This document shows positions 23,639 to 24,635 of a stretch of 24,635 nt of DNA, in pieces; the stretch's first letter is position 1, and each line of letters begins with the position of its first letter. Origin of the DNA: Phycisphaerae bacterium (lineage in GTDB: Bacteria > Planctomycetota > Phycisphaerae > Phycisphaerales > SM1A02); contig JABJDN010000140.1 of the NCBI GenBank assembly GCA_018665385.1, positions 1-24,635 on the forward strand. The letters run 5' to 3'. The translations under genes were made by a program, and so were the position numbers. The notes beneath the pieces were generated by a model. It had not been told where the DNA came from. It was given only the letters and a program-made list of their open reading frames with translations, and made no database searches.

Positions 23639-24634
23639 CTAACAAGCTCCCCAAGCGCCAACTATTGCAAGCAAGTCCGTTACATCAACGACGCCATCGC
23701 CTGATATATCTGCGGGGGAGTCCTCTTCTCCCCATTGCTCAATCACAATAAGTAAGTCAGTAACATTGACAGTTGCATCGTCGTTTAAATCCGCAGGGCA
23801 AGTTGCAATGTCGTTACACTCAAGCGTTTGAGCAATAATTTGTATGCCATCTATATGCCAGCCACGAAAATTGTTGTACAAATTGTCAACTGAGTTAAAG
23901 CGCCATTCAATTTGTAACGAGTCACCGCTGACGTCGAGTACGTATTCGTATTCTTGCCAGCCTGAAGAATCGTCGAGTTCATCAATAAGAATGTTATTTA
24001 CAAAGAGTTCTGCTAAATCATAGGAATCATTATCTTCCGTTTCCAATGCTGAGCAGAATGAGAGAACTATGGCACCATCATGACCTGCAATTGATATTTG
24101 GTTTGTTTGCAATGCACCACTTGCTGTATTTGGATCTTCGTATGTACATCCAGCAGTTACACCAAAGTATGCGGCTGCTCCACCGTCGCAATCGCCGCTT
24201 GGCATGCACGATTCAGTTGCTGTCCAGAATCCTGATGCGCTCCAGTCGTTTGGAATTCCATCTTCGAAGCTCTCTTGTAAAATGACTCCATCAACAAAAT
24301 CGCCTACTGCAAGAGAAAGTTTTGTTGCAGGAGCATCGTATGGGTAATGAACCCACGTGCCTTCGTTGCCTTGTGCTTTGAAGTAATACTCAATAGTGTC
24401 CCCGCATTGAAACGCAGGAAGCATGACTTCGAACTCATTTCCGCCTTGGTGAAGATTGCCAAGAAATTCAGTATCTCCGTTCACTGTTAATACAACTTCT
24501 ACTGAGTTTGAAAGTGGGTCTTCGTTTCCTGGAGAAACTGTAAACGGGATTAAAAATGGATTATTTGGGTCTACTTGATCAGGAAAACCATTCGCGAACG
24601 AATAGATCAAAATGTTAGGTACGCAAACGCCTTG
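23639..24634 (-). CDS. Secreted protein with jelly-roll region and EF-hand/dockerin-like tail, 5'-truncated
   Basis: C-terminal part of a larger exported protein. The frame runs off the right edge (codons for QGVCVPN precede the in-frame TTG at 24610), so the first listed Met is not a real start. Visible order: an Ig-like segment with TVSPGNEDPLSNSVEVVLTV, an ESFEDGIPNDWSASGFW stretch that opens a jelly-roll/MAM-like region of about 150 residues (ending WHIDGIQIIAQT), and the 53-residue EF-hand tail ending WGAC. Six or more Cys suggest disulfides and export. In Phycisphaerae such C-terminal parts occur on secreted peptidases and adhesins, but the catalytic part, if any, lies outside the window, so no function is given. 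Its stop lies 10 bases before the PqqB-like GTG, so they may share a transcript. Confidence 0.78.
   Translation of the reverse strand, partial: QGVCVPNILIYSFANGFPDQVDPNNPFLIPFTVSPGNEDPLSNSVEVVLTVNGDTEFLGNLHQGGNEFEVMLPAFQCGDTIEYYFKAQGNEGTWVHYPYDAPATKLSLAVGDFVDGVILQESFEDGIPNDWSASGFWTATESCMPSGDCDGGAAAYFGVTAGCTYEDPNTASGALQTNQISIAGHDGAIVLSFCSALETEDNDSYDLAELFVNNILIDELDDSSGWQEYEYVLDVSGDSLQIEWRFNSVDNLYNNFRGWHIDGIQIIAQTLECNDIATCPADLNDDATVNVTDLLIVIEQWGEEDSPADISGDGVVDVTDLLAIVGAWGAC
23642..23800 (-). repeat. EF-hand/dockerin-like tail, copy 2
   Basis: A 53-residue module (CPADLNDDATVNVTDLL...WGEEDSPADISGDGVVDVTDLLAIVGAWGAC) at the extreme C-terminus, equal in length to copy 1 and of the same plan; both loops keep calcium-type Asp positions. 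The identity with copy 1 is high at the protein level but lower at the DNA level, so it is not a recent duplication. Confidence 0.75.
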
Positions 24635-24635
24635 T

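Noticed and set aside
1..24635. Mobile element, prophage, CRISPR or defence island
   Set aside because: No transposase, integrase, phage, Cas or restriction gene is present; no direct repeat array was seen, and the gene content is mainly core housekeeping with an even base composition.

Overview
The window looks like chromosomal DNA from a planctomycete of the Phycisphaerae type, probably marine and of fairly low GC (roughly mid-40s percent by eye, not computed). The grounds are: (1) two secreted proteins end in the paired EF-hand/dockerin-like tail of the form CPAD...VNVSDLL...WG...ADISGDG...VVGSWGAC, which is common in Phycisphaerae exoproteins; (2) a fused SecD-SecF; (3) a FlgI-like lipoprotein outside any flagellar cluster; (4) a prepilin peptidase with a long insertion between its catalytic aspartates. 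OmpA-like and LysM proteins fit a cell with an outer membrane and peptidoglycan. The assignment is inference; no rRNA or other marker is present.

Layout, left to right. 1-8143 (+): a prepilin peptidase cut by the left edge, overlapped by an OmpA-type lipoprotein and closed by a terminator; then rhomboid protease, tgt, yajC and a fused secDF, closed by a second terminator. tgt-yajC-secD-secF is a widely conserved order. 8212-8952 (+): a membrane-anchored double-LysM protein, overlapping tail to tail with the next block. 8936-10911 (-): an FAD oxidoreductase and an aldo/keto reductase that overlap. 10966-11772 (+): an alpha/beta hydrolase divergent from the FAD gene. 11821-18251 (-): O-methyltransferase, FlgI-like/HEAT-like lipoprotein and smc, all read leftwards. 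18382-21988 (+): typA and, 19 bases later, a secreted SGNH esterase-sialidase fusion. 22123-24634 (-): a secreted EF-hand-tailed protein cut by the right edge, a PqqB-like metallo-beta-lactamase-fold protein and a secreted cupredoxin with the same EF-hand tail, closed by a third terminator.

Most of the content is housekeeping: protein export (YajC, SecDF), tRNA queuosine modification (Tgt), chromosome organisation (SMC) and ribosome-associated GTPase (TypA). The accessory part concerns the cell envelope and secretion: pilin processing, OmpA/LysM wall proteins, the FlgI-like lipoprotein, the sialidase fusion and the EF-hand-tailed exoproteins. I found no mobile element, CRISPR array, tRNA, rRNA, riboswitch or defence system. 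Coding density is high; the longest gap without a gene is about 208 bases (21989-22196), and it holds the terminator of the cupredoxin gene. The best candidates for new biology are the FlgI-like/HEAT-like lipoprotein, the esterase-sialidase fusion, and the shared EF-hand tails ending in Gly-Ala-Cys.
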